Positions 35,985 through 44,621 of a stretch of DNA of 64,000 nucleotides are shown here, piece after piece. The position numbers and the translations under genes are program-made. The DNA is from WHSW01 sp963769945 (GTDB taxonomy: Bacteria > Actinomycetota > Thermoleophilia > Solirubrobacterales > 70-9). Where the stretch lies: contig CAVYOA010000006.1 in assembly GCA_963769945.1 (NCBI GenBank), positions 1 through 64,000 on the forward strand, read 5' to 3'. The notes beneath the pieces were generated by a model, which saw only the letters and a list, made by a program, of their open reading frames with translations, did no database searches and was not told the origin of the DNA. The first letter of the stretch is position 1; every line of letters starts with the position of its first letter.

Positions 35985-37595
35985 TCAGAGCCGGTCCTCG
36001 TCGCGCCTGACCTGCTCGTAGATCTCGGCGGAGCTCCCGGACCCGCTCGCCTCGGCGTCCCGATCGGCGGTGCTCAGCGTCCGCAGTCGCTTTCGCACCT
36101 CCGACGGGCGCAGCAAGGCCCGCAGCACCCGGCGCTCATCCACGCTGAGAAACCCGGTCACCCAGAGCACGACTGGCAGCGCCAGCCAGACCAGCGTTCG
36201 CAACAAGAACCCGTCCACGCCCTCGGTCGGCAAGAGCAGCTCGCCGCCAGCGACCAGGCCGCCGGTCACCGCGACCAACAGCGCCAGCCTTCCCCACTCG
36301 TACGGCACCGGGAACAGTCGCTGCGTAACGACGTACATCGCCGCCAGGATCACGAGATACGAGGCAACAAGGGCGATACCGGCGCCGACGATGCCGAGCG
36401 GCGGGATCAGGATCAGGTTCAAGACGATGTTGACCGCGGTGCCGGCGATCGTGGCGGGCAAGTTGAACTCGGTGCGCCCGGTACGCCCGAGAATCACGAC
36501 GAGCACGAGGTAGAGCGCGTAGAGGGCGATCCCGGTGGTCAGCAGGCCGACCGCCTCGTAGGCCTCGAAGTACTCCGGTGCCGCCAGCAGATCGACGATC
36601 CACCGTGACAGCAACCAGAGCCCGGCGACCACGAACGCGCACACCGCGGCGAACCAGGTGAAGACCAGGCTGTAGGCCCGCCGCGCCTCGTCGTCGTCGG
36701 CGATCGAATACGCCAGCGGCGGCCAGGCGAGCTGAAAGCCTCGCGCGAGCACGTTCATGCCCTGGGCAAACTTGATCGCCAGCGCGTACAGACCCGCCTC
36801 GGCGAGACCGGCGAGGCGAACGATGAGGATGCGGTCGATGAAGTTGAGCGAGTAGAGCGAGAGCTCGGCCGGCATCGTCGGCAATCCGAAGCGAACCATG
36901 CGACGCAGCAGTGGCCCGTCCCAGACGAGCGCGAGGCGCCGCCACTCGACCGCGACACGCCACAGCAGAAACGCCGCGCCGGTACCGAAGCTGCCGAGCA
37001 GGATGCCCGCCGCTCCCTGGTCTTCGACGACCACGAGCCAGACGGTTACGGGGATCGTCGCGATCACATTGGCCACCGTGATCGCGAAATAGGCGCGAGC
37101 GCGCTCGTCGAGTCGCAGCAGGGTCAGTACGTACTCCCACAACGTCAGCGTCCACAGTCCGAGGACGGCCAGACGCGCGAGCTCGGCGTCAGGCTGGTCG
37201 AGCAGCGCCTCAGAGATCGGCTCGGCGAAGGCCAGCAGGATTAGCGAGCCCGCTGTCGTCGCCCAGAACAGAGCCGCGAAACCTGTCGAGACCACACGAC
37301 TTGCAAACTCCGCGCCCTCACCTGAACCGGCCGCCCCCGGAGGCGAAGCCGAGGAGGCGGGCGGAACGTTAGGTGTTGCGTAGTAGAAGCGCAGCAGCGA
37401 CTCGATCAGGCCGAAGCGGATGACGATGCTGGCGGCGATCACCGAGGCCAGCATCACCTCGGCGGCGCCGTAGTCGGCGGGCGACAGTGCTGCCGTGTAG
37501 ATCGGCAGCAGGAAGACCGCGATCAGCTTCGAGAAGACGCTCGCCGCTGTATACGCGGCTCCCGTGGTTGCGAGCCGGCGCAGGTAGTCGAACAC
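35985..37595 (-). CDS. Polysaccharide flippase (Wzx-like, MATE/MVF fold)
   Basis: An intact 536-residue membrane protein with about 12-14 hydrophobic helices that would flip lipid-linked glycan units across the inner membrane. Typical family opening: TTGAAYTAASVFSKLIAVFL, PIYTAALSPADYGAAEVMLA. Later helices include SLYSLNFIDRILIVRLAGLA, AGLYALAIKFAQGMNVLARG and IAGTAVNIVLNLILIPPLGI. The long polar tail (RALLRPSEVRKRLRTLSTAD) is cytoplasmic. It abuts the Wzy-like gene with no gap, indicating cotranscription. Confidence 0.92.
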   Translation of the reverse strand: MFDYLRRLATTGAAYTAASVFSKLIAVFLLPIYTAALSPADYGAAEVMLASVIAASIVIRFGLIESLLRFYYATPNVPPASSASPPGAAGSGEGAEFASRVVSTGFAALFWATTAGSLILLAFAEPISEALLDQPDAELARLAVLGLWTLTLWEYVLTLLRLDERARAYFAITVANVIATIPVTVWLVVVEDQGAAGILLGSFGTGAAFLLWRVAVEWRRLALVWDGPLLRRMVRFGLPTMPAELSLYSLNFIDRILIVRLAGLAEAGLYALAIKFAQGMNVLARGFQLAWPPLAYSIADDDEARRAYSLVFTWFAAVCAFVVAGLWLLSRWIVDLLAAPEYFEAYEAVGLLTTGIALYALYLVLVVILGRTGRTEFNLPATIAGTAVNIVLNLILIPPLGIVGAGIALVASYLVILAAMYVVTQRLFPVPYEWGRLALLVAVTGGLVAGGELLLPTEGVDGFLLRTLVWLALPVVLWVTGFLSVDERRVLRALLRPSEVRKRLRTLSTADRDAEASGSGSSAEIYEQVRRDEDRL

Positions 37596-39083
37596 TTAGT
37601 CTTGGATCGTCGCGCTTGGGTCGGGCGGATCGCGGCGCAGCGCGATCCCGAGCCCGAGCAGTGCCCAGGTCGCGGGGTCGGTGAGAAAGCCGGCGTAACC
37701 GAGGCTGTGAACGAGGATCGCTGCGAAGCAGGCGGCTACCGTGCAGCGGGCCAGTGAGGCTCGAACGCCGCCGCCGAACAGGGTGGCGACGGCGGTCACG
37801 AGCAGCGCCGCATAAAGCACCAGCCCGATCACTCCCTGCTCCGCCGCGACGGTTATCGGCTCGGAGTGCGAGATCGCCGAGCGTGCCTGCTCGATCTCGT
37901 CGAAGAAGGCCTGGCCGAAAGCGCCCGAACCGTAGCCGACCAGCGGCCGGTTGCCGAACAGCTCGAGGCCGCCGTCGACCAGCGACTCGCGCCCGCTGTC
38001 GATCGAGCGATAGTCCTGAATGTCGCTGGTCGGCGTGCCGCCGACCGCGACCAAGATGGCAAGCGCTACGAGCCCAAGGGCGACAGCCGCGAGCGCTCCG
38101 CGCCAGCTCCAGCGCAGCAAAGCGACGACGCCGAGGCCGGCGATCAGCGCCGCAAGCGAGGTGATCGAGTAGGTGAAGGCCAGGGCGACCAGCAAGACGC
38201 CGCAGACCACCACCGCGATCAGCGGTTCGCGCCGATCGCGCTGCCAGGCGATGAAGGCACCCAGGGCAACGATCGCCAGCGCCAGATAGCGGCCGAGAAT
38301 GTTGGGGTCGAAGAAGATCGAGTTGACGCGGAAGTAGACGTGAAGCTGGTTGGAATCGAACAGCTCGGGGTTGAGGAAGAGGTCGCCGGCTGCGTACTGG
38401 CCGATCGCGACGAGCGCGCACGCGAGCGCGACTGCGGCGATCGCAATCAGCACCCGGCCCAGCAACCGGCGCGTCCACGTCACCTCGCTCAACAACACGG
38501 CCATGACCGCGAACGGAACCAGGAAGAAGCCGGTGTCCTCGATCGCGTTGGAAACGTCGTCGGAGTAGGCGGTCTGGATCGCGTAGAGGACGAGCGTCGC
38601 CGCCAGCGCGCGGCGCAGCCACAGGGGCCAGAACGTGTCGGTCATGCCCGAGGAGACAGCTCGAGATCCGCGTGCATCGAGCACGTAGGTGGCCACGCCC
38701 GCGGCGATGACGAGGTAGAGGGGCACCAACAGGTTCGCCTCCTCGCCGCCGACCTCAAGTGGGACTCGGAGCGCCAGCACGGCGAAGGCGGCAATCGGAA
38801 ATGCCGTCGCGTACCGGCGAAAGACGACCGTGGTCGCCGCCAGCGCAACGGTGACGACGATCAGTCCGAGTGCCAGGGTCAGTGGGCTCTCGCGCAGATC
38901 GGCGACACGGGGCTCGTCCCAGACGCTGCCGGCGACGATCAGCGGCGCCGAGGCGAAGGCGATCACCAGCGCGAGCGAGCGCACCCGCCGGTCGTCGGCG
39001 ACCAGAGCGGTCGCCGTGGCCGTGCAGGCGACGAGGATCCCGAGCAGCTCGGGGACCGACGCGCTCAGTTGGGCTCCTCGCAA
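37596..39083 (-). CDS. O-antigen ligase/polymerase family membrane protein (Wzy/WaaL-like)
   Basis: A 495-residue integral membrane protein with about 12 helices and the large exterior Wzy_C loop between them: SDIQDYRSIDSGRESLVDGG, LVGYGSGAFGQAFFDEIEQA and AISHSEPITVAAEQGVIGLV, where Arg and His in the loop are the usual catalytic residues of O-antigen ligases. It would polymerise or ligate the glycan. The start is TTG 39083, which overlaps the upstream gene by 19 bases; no ATG or GTG near gives a better site. The next gene (flippase) starts immediately after its stop. Confidence 0.9.
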   Translation of the reverse strand: MRGAQLSASVPELLGILVACTATATALVADDRRVRSLALVIAFASAPLIVAGSVWDEPRVADLRESPLTLALGLIVVTVALAATTVVFRRYATAFPIAAFAVLALRVPLEVGGEEANLLVPLYLVIAAGVATYVLDARGSRAVSSGMTDTFWPLWLRRALAATLVLYAIQTAYSDDVSNAIEDTGFFLVPFAVMAVLLSEVTWTRRLLGRVLIAIAAVALACALVAIGQYAAGDLFLNPELFDSNQLHVYFRVNSIFFDPNILGRYLALAIVALGAFIAWQRDRREPLIAVVVCGVLLVALAFTYSITSLAALIAGLGVVALLRWSWRGALAAVALGLVALAILVAVGGTPTSDIQDYRSIDSGRESLVDGGLELFGNRPLVGYGSGAFGQAFFDEIEQARSAISHSEPITVAAEQGVIGLVLYAALLVTAVATLFGGGVRASLARCTVAACFAAILVHSLGYAGFLTDPATWALLGLGIALRRDPPDPSATIQD

Positions 39084-39526
39084 AGCTCGTCAGCCTGCTG
39101 GGGGACGTCGAGGCCGATGCGCCGCGGCCAGATCATCCGGCGGTCTTCAGACGGCAGCGTCACGCCGAGGCGGTAGAGGCCTGGTGGCGCGGTCTCGCCG
39201 TCGGCGGTGCGCCCGTCCCAGCTGAACGAAACCTCCTCCTCGGGCTCCAGCGCCAGCTCCGAGGCGAGCGTGTAAACCGTGCGCTCGCGCGAGTCGACGA
39301 TCGTGATTTGCGCCGCATCGTCGGCCTCGCGCACGAAGAAGCTGACGCGAACGCGGCCGCGTTTGCCGTCGAGCTCCGGTGAGAGCTCACGCGAGCACGG
39401 AGTCCAGCCCGTGACCTCGAGCACGAGATCTGGGGTACGAGCGCGAACGACGAGCACAGCAACCACGAGGCTCGCCACGAGCAGCGCTCCGAAGAGCAGC
39501 GCGGCGAGCGACAGCCGCTTCGTCAA
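39065..39526 (-). CDS. Membrane-anchored FlgD-Ig-like protein of the glycan cluster
   Basis: A 153-residue protein: N-terminal membrane helix (LAALLFGALLVASLVVAVLV), then an exterior single Ig-like domain resembling the FlgD/FlgE cap: RGRVRVSFFVREADDAAQIT, IVDSRERTVYTLASELALEP, VSFSWDGRTADGETAPPGLY and RLGVTLPSEDRRMIWP. Two Cys (TPCSREL and ADELCEEPN) may pair. Such domains bind or present structural partners; the specific role here is unknown. It overlaps both neighbours (ATGA with 39523, 19 bases with the Wzy-like gene), so it belongs to the glycan operon. Confidence 0.72.
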   Translation of the reverse strand: MTKRLSLAALLFGALLVASLVVAVLVVRARTPDLVLEVTGWTPCSRELSPELDGKRGRVRVSFFVREADDAAQITIVDSRERTVYTLASELALEPEEEVSFSWDGRTADGETAPPGLYRLGVTLPSEDRRMIWPRRIGLDVPQQADELCEEPN

Positions 39527-40305
39527 CTGGCTCGGTCCTCGCCGGCGATGACGACCACGTCGGCGTCACCTACCAGCGCCCGAGATTGACGATCGATCGG
39601 CTTCACCTCCTTGACGCCGAGGTCGCGCGCGACGCGCTGTGCCGCCGGCTTCTGACCGTCGGCATAGAGCACGACCGTCTTTTCGCTGCCCGGGGCGGTG
39701 CTCGTCACCGCGCCGATCGCATAGTCGAAAGATTCGATGTCGGAGGAGACGAGGCCGGCGAGCCCGTTGATCGAGGTGCCGTTGAGGACGGCGACCGTCA
39801 CCTCCGACGGCTTTACCGCCGCGACCCTGGGGGCGCGATCGCTGCCGCCTTCCTCGAGTAGCTTCTCGGAGACGAAGATCGCCGCGCCGCCGAGCACCAA
39901 GGCGGCGATGCCGATCACCACCAACACGCGCGGGCGCATTGCCGCGGCAACAAACCGCCGCCAGCGCGGATGTGGCGCCAGCGCCTCGCGTTCCATCGTG
40001 ATCCGCTCCAGCGCGGGCCGCTCGCTGGTCACCCTCGCGGCGGCTGGGGCGACGCCCGTCTCACCGGTGATGGGCTCCTGCTCAAATCCAAGCAGCTGCT
40101 CGAGCTCGGTCTCGGCACGGTCCAGCAGAAGCTCGCTCGCGGCGATATCGGCGGGCGGATACTCGGGCTCGCGCTCCATCCATCCGCGCATGCGACGAAC
40201 GTCGCGTCGCTGCGAGAAGTAGAGCGGCAACAGGAGCAGGAAGGCGACGACAGCCGCGGCGGCGAAGAAGCCGGCGGCACGATCGAAGATCTCGGTGACC
40301 TCCAC
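39523..40305 (-). CDS. LytR_C-domain membrane protein
   Basis: A 260-residue protein with an N-terminal helix (GFFAAAAVVAFLLLLPLYFS), a cytoplasmic linker, a second helix (VLVVIGIAALVLGGAAIFVS) and an exterior C-terminal LytR_C domain: SEVTVAVLNGTSINGLAGLV, VVLYADGQKPAAQRVARDLG, VVVIAGEDRAS. LytR_C is normally found at the end of LCP (LytR-CpsA-Psr) ligases, but here there is no catalytic LCP domain. It is cotranscribed with the FlgD-like, Wzy-like and flippase genes. Confidence 0.85.
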   Translation of the reverse strand: MEVTEIFDRAAGFFAAAAVVAFLLLLPLYFSQRRDVRRMRGWMEREPEYPPADIAASELLLDRAETELEQLLGFEQEPITGETGVAPAAARVTSERPALERITMEREALAPHPRWRRFVAAAMRPRVLVVIGIAALVLGGAAIFVSEKLLEEGGSDRAPRVAAVKPSEVTVAVLNGTSINGLAGLVSSDIESFDYAIGAVTSTAPGSEKTVVLYADGQKPAAQRVARDLGVKEVKPIDRQSRALVGDADVVVIAGEDRAS

Positions 40306-40338
40306 GGCGCTAGATCACTGATTCCTGATCGACGTGCG

Positions 40339-40362
40339 TTCGATTGAGAATCATTGATCGAA
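40339..40362. promoter_or_regulatory. Inverted repeat between the two LytR_C genes
   Basis: TTCGAT at 40339-40344 and ATCGAA at 40357-40362 flank a 12-base A/T-richer spacer. The arms are perfect. It could be an operator or a weak terminator within the operon; the position just upstream of the 39523-40305 gene start is the reason to note it. Chance occurrence of 6-bp arms is not small. Confidence 0.25.
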
Positions 40363-40365
40363 GTT

Positions 40366-41169
40366 TCAGTTACCGGTGAACTCAGCGTCGTCGCGGCCGA
40401 TCACGAGCGCGATCTGGGCGTCGCCGGAGAGGTCGCGGATCTCCGGGATCATTTCCGCTGCCTGCAAGTCGCCGAGCTGTTCGCTGACCGCCGCCGCGAG
40501 GTCAGCGGCGTCCTGCTCGGACTCTGGCTCGAAGAAGATCGTCGTCTCGGCCAGACCGGCGGCGGCGTTCTCCTTCTCGCCGGGGTTGTAGCCGGCGGGC
40601 TTGACGACCTCGTCGCCGATCAGGTCGGCCAGACCGGGGACGCCTGCGATCTCGCCCGTGGACGTTTCCTCCTGGGTCGCGTTGAGGATCGCGACCTCAA
40701 TCTTCTCCTCCTGCTGATTGCTAGCGCCCTGGCTGCCGCCGTCGCCGCCGCCGCCGCCAGCTTCGCCGGAGAAAATGCCAAAGCCGCTGGTGAGGACAGC
40801 GGCTGCGATCACTGCCGCTGCGATCACAGCGAGCAGGTAGCGGGGGTGGACTGGCAGGCGGCGATCGATCGCGGCAAAGCGCGTCGCGTTTCGCTCGCGT
40901 GCCCGCCGCCACCATAGATGCAGGCGCCCCGGCTCTGCCGGCTCTGCCGCCTCCTCCTCCTCGACCTCGTCGACCTCGTCGCCGCGAGCCTCGGCGGCCG
41001 CTGCCGCAGCAATATCTGCTTCCGACTTTCGCTCAGGGGCGCGCCCCGCCCACTCACGCAGGCGCCGCACCTCGCGAGCCTGCTGAAAGATCAGGAACGC
41101 AAGGATCGAGAGGCCCAGGAACGCGGCGATGCCGAGAAAGGGCCCGATCCGCTCGATCAGGTCAGTCAC
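40366..41169 (-). CDS. LytR_C-domain membrane protein, second copy
   Basis: A 267-residue relative of the downstream gene (39523-40305): helix IGPFLGIAAFLGLSILAFLI, an acidic linker (DEVDEVEEEEAAEPAEPG), second helix (PRYLLAVIAAAVIAAAVLTS), then the LytR_C domain: IEVAILNATQEETSTGEIAG, ETTIFFEPESEQDAADLAAA, IALVIGRDDAEF. Same two-helix plan and no LCP catalytic domain. A duplication followed by divergence is likely. It lies 21 bases after the CapD-type gene. Confidence 0.85.
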   Translation of the reverse strand: MTDLIERIGPFLGIAAFLGLSILAFLIFQQAREVRRLREWAGRAPERKSEADIAAAAAAEARGDEVDEVEEEEAAEPAEPGRLHLWWRRARERNATRFAAIDRRLPVHPRYLLAVIAAAVIAAAVLTSGFGIFSGEAGGGGGDGGSQGASNQQEEKIEVAILNATQEETSTGEIAGVPGLADLIGDEVVKPAGYNPGEKENAAAGLAETTIFFEPESEQDAADLAAAVSEQLGDLQAAEMIPEIRDLSGDAQIALVIGRDDAEFTGN

Positions 41170-41190
41170 TGAGTTGAAGAGTCTTGCCGA

Positions 41191-43086
41191 TCAGGCGGGC
41201 GTTCGGCGCTCCGACGCCGCGCCACCCATGAGCTCGACCACATGCTCGGCCAGACCTGCCTCGTCTCCCGACGCGACCAGCGACTCGAGCCGGGCCACGG
41301 TCTGCTCGACCCAGACGGGGTCCAGCGGCGTCATTCGCACCGCTCGCATTATTCTGTCGGCGCCGGTCGGGCGGGCACGCTCATCGGCATTGATGAGCTC
41401 TTCGTGCAGCTTCTCGCCGGGCCTGATCCCAATCACCTCGATCGCGATGTCGCTGTCGGGCTCGTAGCCGGCGAGGCGGATCATGTTGCGGGCGAGATCG
41501 ACGATCTTCACCGGCTCGCCCATCTCGAGCACGAAGATCTCGCCCGAGGAGCCGCCGAGATCGCCGGCCTGAATCACGAGCTGGACAGCCTCGGGGATGG
41601 TCATGAAGTAGCGCGTCATCTCGGGATGGGTCACGGTCACCGGACCGCCCTGCTCGATCTGCGCGCGAAAGATCGGCACGACGCTCCCCGACGAGGCGAG
41701 CACGTTGCCGAAGCGCACGATCGCGAACTTGGTCTGCGGGTTGGCCTGGCTGGCGGCGTCGATGATCCATTCGGCCATCGCCTTGGTCGCCCCCATCACC
41801 GTGCCCGGGTTGACCGCCTTGTCGGTGGAGATCAAGACGAAGCGCTCTACCCCAGCGGCCGCCGCCGTCTTCGCCGTCACCTGGGTTGCGATCGCGTTAT
41901 TTCGCAGCGACTCGAGCGGGTTGGCCTCCATCAAGCCGACGTGCTTGTAGGCGGCGGCATGAAAGACGACATCGGGCCTGAAGCGCTGCATCACCTCCAG
42001 CATGCGATCGCCCTCCTTGCAGTCGGCGAGCACCGCCTCGACGCGCGTGAAGTGCCAGTGGGCGGTCATCTCGCGATCGATCTGGAAAAGGTTGTCCTCG
42101 GCGTGGTCGACCAGGACAAGCAGCTGTGGGCGCACACGGGCGATCTGGCGCACCAGCTCAGCGCCGATCGAGCCGCCGGCGCCCGTTACCAGCACGCGCT
42201 TGTCGGCGAGGTAGGCGCCGACGCGATCAAGCTCGATCACCACCGGGTCACGGCCGAGCACGTCCTCGACCTGGACCTCGCGAAGCTGACGTGTGAGCTG
42301 CACGCCGCCGCGCAGGAGCTCGAACACGGTCGGCAGGGTGCGCACCTGGATGTCTCGCTCGCGACACTCGGCGACGACCTTTCCCCGCAGGATGCCGGGA
42401 GCCGAGGGGATCGCGATTACGACTTCGTCCGGCGAGCGGCGGTCGAGGACCTGCCCGATCTCGTCGGTGGTCCCAAGCACCTTGAGGCCCTCGGCCTGCA
42501 TGCCGCGCTTTCGTGGATCGTCGTCGAGGAATCCGATCGCGCGAGCGCCCAGGTTGGGATTGAGCTTGAGCTCTCGCACCACCATCTGCCCTCCAGAGCC
42601 GGCGCCGATGACGAGTACCTCGCGTTCGTTCGAGCGCCTGCCACCACGCCCGCGGCGTCGTGCAGGCCGCTCGGCGAGCGAGCGGCGGGCGAGGCGAGCG
42701 CCGCCGAGGAACATCGTTGCCAAGAGGAAGTCGTAGACGACTACCGAGCGCGGGAGGTTGTCGGGATAGGGCTGGACGAGGGCGAAGACGACAACGATCA
42801 GGGCGCTGCAGATGCCCAGCGTACGCAGCAGTGGCCATAGATCCGGCAGGCGAAAGTAGCGCCACCACTGCTGGTGTTGTCCGGCGATCTCCAAGACCAG
42901 CGATTTGCCGACAGCGACGAAGGCAACCGAGCCCGCGAGCATCGCCTCGTAGTTGTCGGGGATGCCGACACGGCTCTCGAGGAAGCGCAGCTTAAAGGCG
43001 AGCGCGAAGGCGAGGGCGCAGAGCAGAGCGTCGGCGACGAACTCAAGCGCCCGCCGTCTGTAGACGGGGTCGGTGAGGCGCGACAT
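41191..43086 (-). CDS. CapD/PglF-type nucleotide-sugar 4,6-dehydratase, membrane form
   Basis: A 631-residue protein of the long PglF/WbpM/CapD type that makes 4-keto-6-deoxy sugars from UDP-GlcNAc-like donors. Four N-terminal helices (LLCALAFALAFKLRF, ALIVVVFALVQPYPD) precede a first Rossmann domain (VLVIGAGSGGQMVVRELKL) and the SDR catalytic domain: VLVTGAGGSIGAELVRQIAR, VVFHAAAYKHVGLMEANPLE, STDKAVNPGTVMGATK. Met/Lys replace Tyr/Lys, as in this subfamily, and IGIRPGEKLHEELI closes the fold. I choose ATG 43086 because the first membrane helix starts soon after; upstream in-frame codons are unlike the family. Confidence 0.92.
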   Translation of the reverse strand: MSRLTDPVYRRRALEFVADALLCALAFALAFKLRFLESRVGIPDNYEAMLAGSVAFVAVGKSLVLEIAGQHQQWWRYFRLPDLWPLLRTLGICSALIVVVFALVQPYPDNLPRSVVVYDFLLATMFLGGARLARRSLAERPARRRGRGGRRSNEREVLVIGAGSGGQMVVRELKLNPNLGARAIGFLDDDPRKRGMQAEGLKVLGTTDEIGQVLDRRSPDEVVIAIPSAPGILRGKVVAECRERDIQVRTLPTVFELLRGGVQLTRQLREVQVEDVLGRDPVVIELDRVGAYLADKRVLVTGAGGSIGAELVRQIARVRPQLLVLVDHAEDNLFQIDREMTAHWHFTRVEAVLADCKEGDRMLEVMQRFRPDVVFHAAAYKHVGLMEANPLESLRNNAIATQVTAKTAAAAGVERFVLISTDKAVNPGTVMGATKAMAEWIIDAASQANPQTKFAIVRFGNVLASSGSVVPIFRAQIEQGGPVTVTHPEMTRYFMTIPEAVQLVIQAGDLGGSSGEIFVLEMGEPVKIVDLARNMIRLAGYEPDSDIAIEVIGIRPGEKLHEELINADERARPTGADRIMRAVRMTPLDPVWVEQTVARLESLVASGDEAGLAEHVVELMGGAASERRTPA

Positions 43087-43141
43087 CGCATCGAGTCTAC
43101 GACTGACAGCGGCCGACCGATGGGTAACGTGTCCGCCCCGC

Positions 43142-43828
43142 ATGGACTCGCTCAATCTTCACGACGCGCTGCCGCTCGCCGGCCTCACCGACTTCATCGT
43201 CGATCCGATCGTCGACGTCGCAACCGACTTCATCGATTCGGTCGGGCTGATCGGCGTGTTCGTCCTGATGGCACTCGAAAGCGCCTGCATTCCCGTGCCC
43301 AGCGAGGCGATCATGCTGTTTGCCGGCTTCAACGTTTCCGAGGGCGACATGACCATGTTCGGGATCGTCACCGCGGGGGTGCTCGGCAACGTCGTCGGCT
43401 CCTGGGCCGCGTGGGCGGTGGGCTATTACGGGCGCGTGGAGATGCTGGAGAAGAACCGCTTCATCCACGTCAACCCCAAGCACCTCGCATGGGCCGACAG
43501 CTGGTTCGAGCGCCACGGCGATGCGACCGTTTTCTTCACGCGGATGCTGCCGATCATCCGCACCTTCATCTCGCTTCCCGCCGGCGTCGCGCGGATGCCG
43601 TTCTGGCGCTTCACGCTGCTCACCCTCGCCGGGTGCGTGCCGTGGGTGCTGATGCTCGGGCTGATCGGCGAGGCGGTTGGCGACAACTGGGAAGAGTGGC
43701 GCGATTATCTGCACTACGGCGACTACCTCGTGTTCGCCGCGGTCGTCGGCGGGCTCATCTACTTGCTGATTCGGCGCAGGCGCGGCGGCGGGGGCTCGGG
43801 GGCGACGGTTGCGCAAGACACGGGCTGA
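43142..43828 (+). CDS. DedA-family membrane protein (possible undecaprenyl-phosphate translocase)
   Basis: A 228-residue DedA protein. Family motifs: LMALESACIPVPSEAIMLFA (Glu and the Pro-rich re-entrant loop), GNVVGSWAAWAVGYYGRVEM, WFERHGDATVFFTRMLPIIR (the two conserved Arg), TFISLPAGVARMPFWRF. Some DedA proteins (UptA) translocate undecaprenyl phosphate from the outer to the inner leaflet. The stop overlaps the uppP start by 20 bases, which supports that role here. ATG 43142 is used; the open frame extends upstream into the promoter region shared with the CapD gene. Confidence 0.9.
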   Translation: MDSLNLHDALPLAGLTDFIVDPIVDVATDFIDSVGLIGVFVLMALESACIPVPSEAIMLFAGFNVSEGDMTMFGIVTAGVLGNVVGSWAAWAVGYYGRVEMLEKNRFIHVNPKHLAWADSWFERHGDATVFFTRMLPIIRTFISLPAGVARMPFWRFTLLTLAGCVPWVLMLGLIGEAVGDNWEEWRDYLHYGDYLVFAAVVGGLIYLLIRRRRGGGGSGATVAQDTG

Positions 43829-44621
43829 GGCGCAGCTCACGATTGGCCGGGCAACGGTGCTCGGCCTGGTTCAGGGTCCGACCGAGCTGCTCCCGGTCTC
43901 GAGCTCGGCCCACCTCTCGCTTGTTGCGTGGTTTGCCGGCTGGGATTGGGATCGAATCGACGCCGAGCAGCGAAAGAGCTTCGAGGTCGCACTTCACGCC
44001 GGCACCGCGGCGGCGCTCGTGATCGGCCAACGCCACGTGATCGCCGACGAGCTCGCGGCGTTCGATGTTCGGCGCGCGTCGGTCGTCGCGCTCTCATTCG
44101 TGCCGCCGGCGGTCGCCGGCTACACGCTCGAGCGCGAAATTGAAGGGCGGCTTGGCGGTGCGGGCAGCATCGCCTGCGGCCTCGCGCTCGGGGCGGTGGC
44201 GATGATCGCCGCCGATCGCCGCCCGCAGGATCGCGGTCCCGGCGACGCGGGGCCAGTCGACGGGCTCACCCTTGGCCTGGCGCAGGCGCTTGCCCTGATC
44301 CCCGGCGTCTCGCGAAACGGGGCGACGCTGACGGCGGCACGTACGCGGCGCTTCACCCGCGAGCACGCGAACCTGCTCTCGCGCACGGTGGCGCTGCCGG
44401 TGATCGTGGGCGCGACCGTGCTCAAGGGCGTGCGGCTTCGCCGCCGCGGCATCGACACCGGGCTGCGAAACGCGATCGCTGCAGGCGTCGGCGCCTCCTT
44501 CTTTTCCACTCTGGCCTCGCAGGGGCTGATCGGCTTGGTCGAGCGCGACCGGGCACTGTGGCCATACGCCGCCTACCGGCTCGGCCTCGCCGCCGTCGTT
44601 GCCGCAAGAATGGCGCGGTGA
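43809..44621 (+). CDS. uppP: Undecaprenyl-diphosphatase
   Basis: A 270-residue UppP/BacA that removes the terminal phosphate of undecaprenyl diphosphate, recycling the carrier lipid; in other bacteria its overproduction gives bacitracin resistance. Motif 1 reads QGPTELLPVSSSAHLSLVAW (Q/ExxxE and SSS present, with SAH replacing SGH) and motif 2 reads IPGVSRNGATLTAARTRRF (usual SRSG is SRNG). About eight hydrophobic segments. The TTG start at 43809 lies inside dedA, so the two are translationally coupled; the stop overlaps purM as GTGA. Confidence 0.9.
   Translation: MRKTRAEAQLTIGRATVLGLVQGPTELLPVSSSAHLSLVAWFAGWDWDRIDAEQRKSFEVALHAGTAAALVIGQRHVIADELAAFDVRRASVVALSFVPPAVAGYTLEREIEGRLGGAGSIACGLALGAVAMIAADRRPQDRGPGDAGPVDGLTLGLAQALALIPGVSRNGATLTAARTRRFTREHANLLSRTVALPVIVGATVLKGVRLRRRGIDTGLRNAIAAGVGASFFSTLASQGLIGLVERDRALWPYAAYRLGLAAVVAARMAR

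Noticed and set aside
35970..35990. tRNA-like 5' sequence GGGCGCCGTAGCTCAG
   Set aside because: It looks like the start of a tRNA but no anticodon, T-arm or acceptor follows, and it overlaps the end of the flippase coding sequence.
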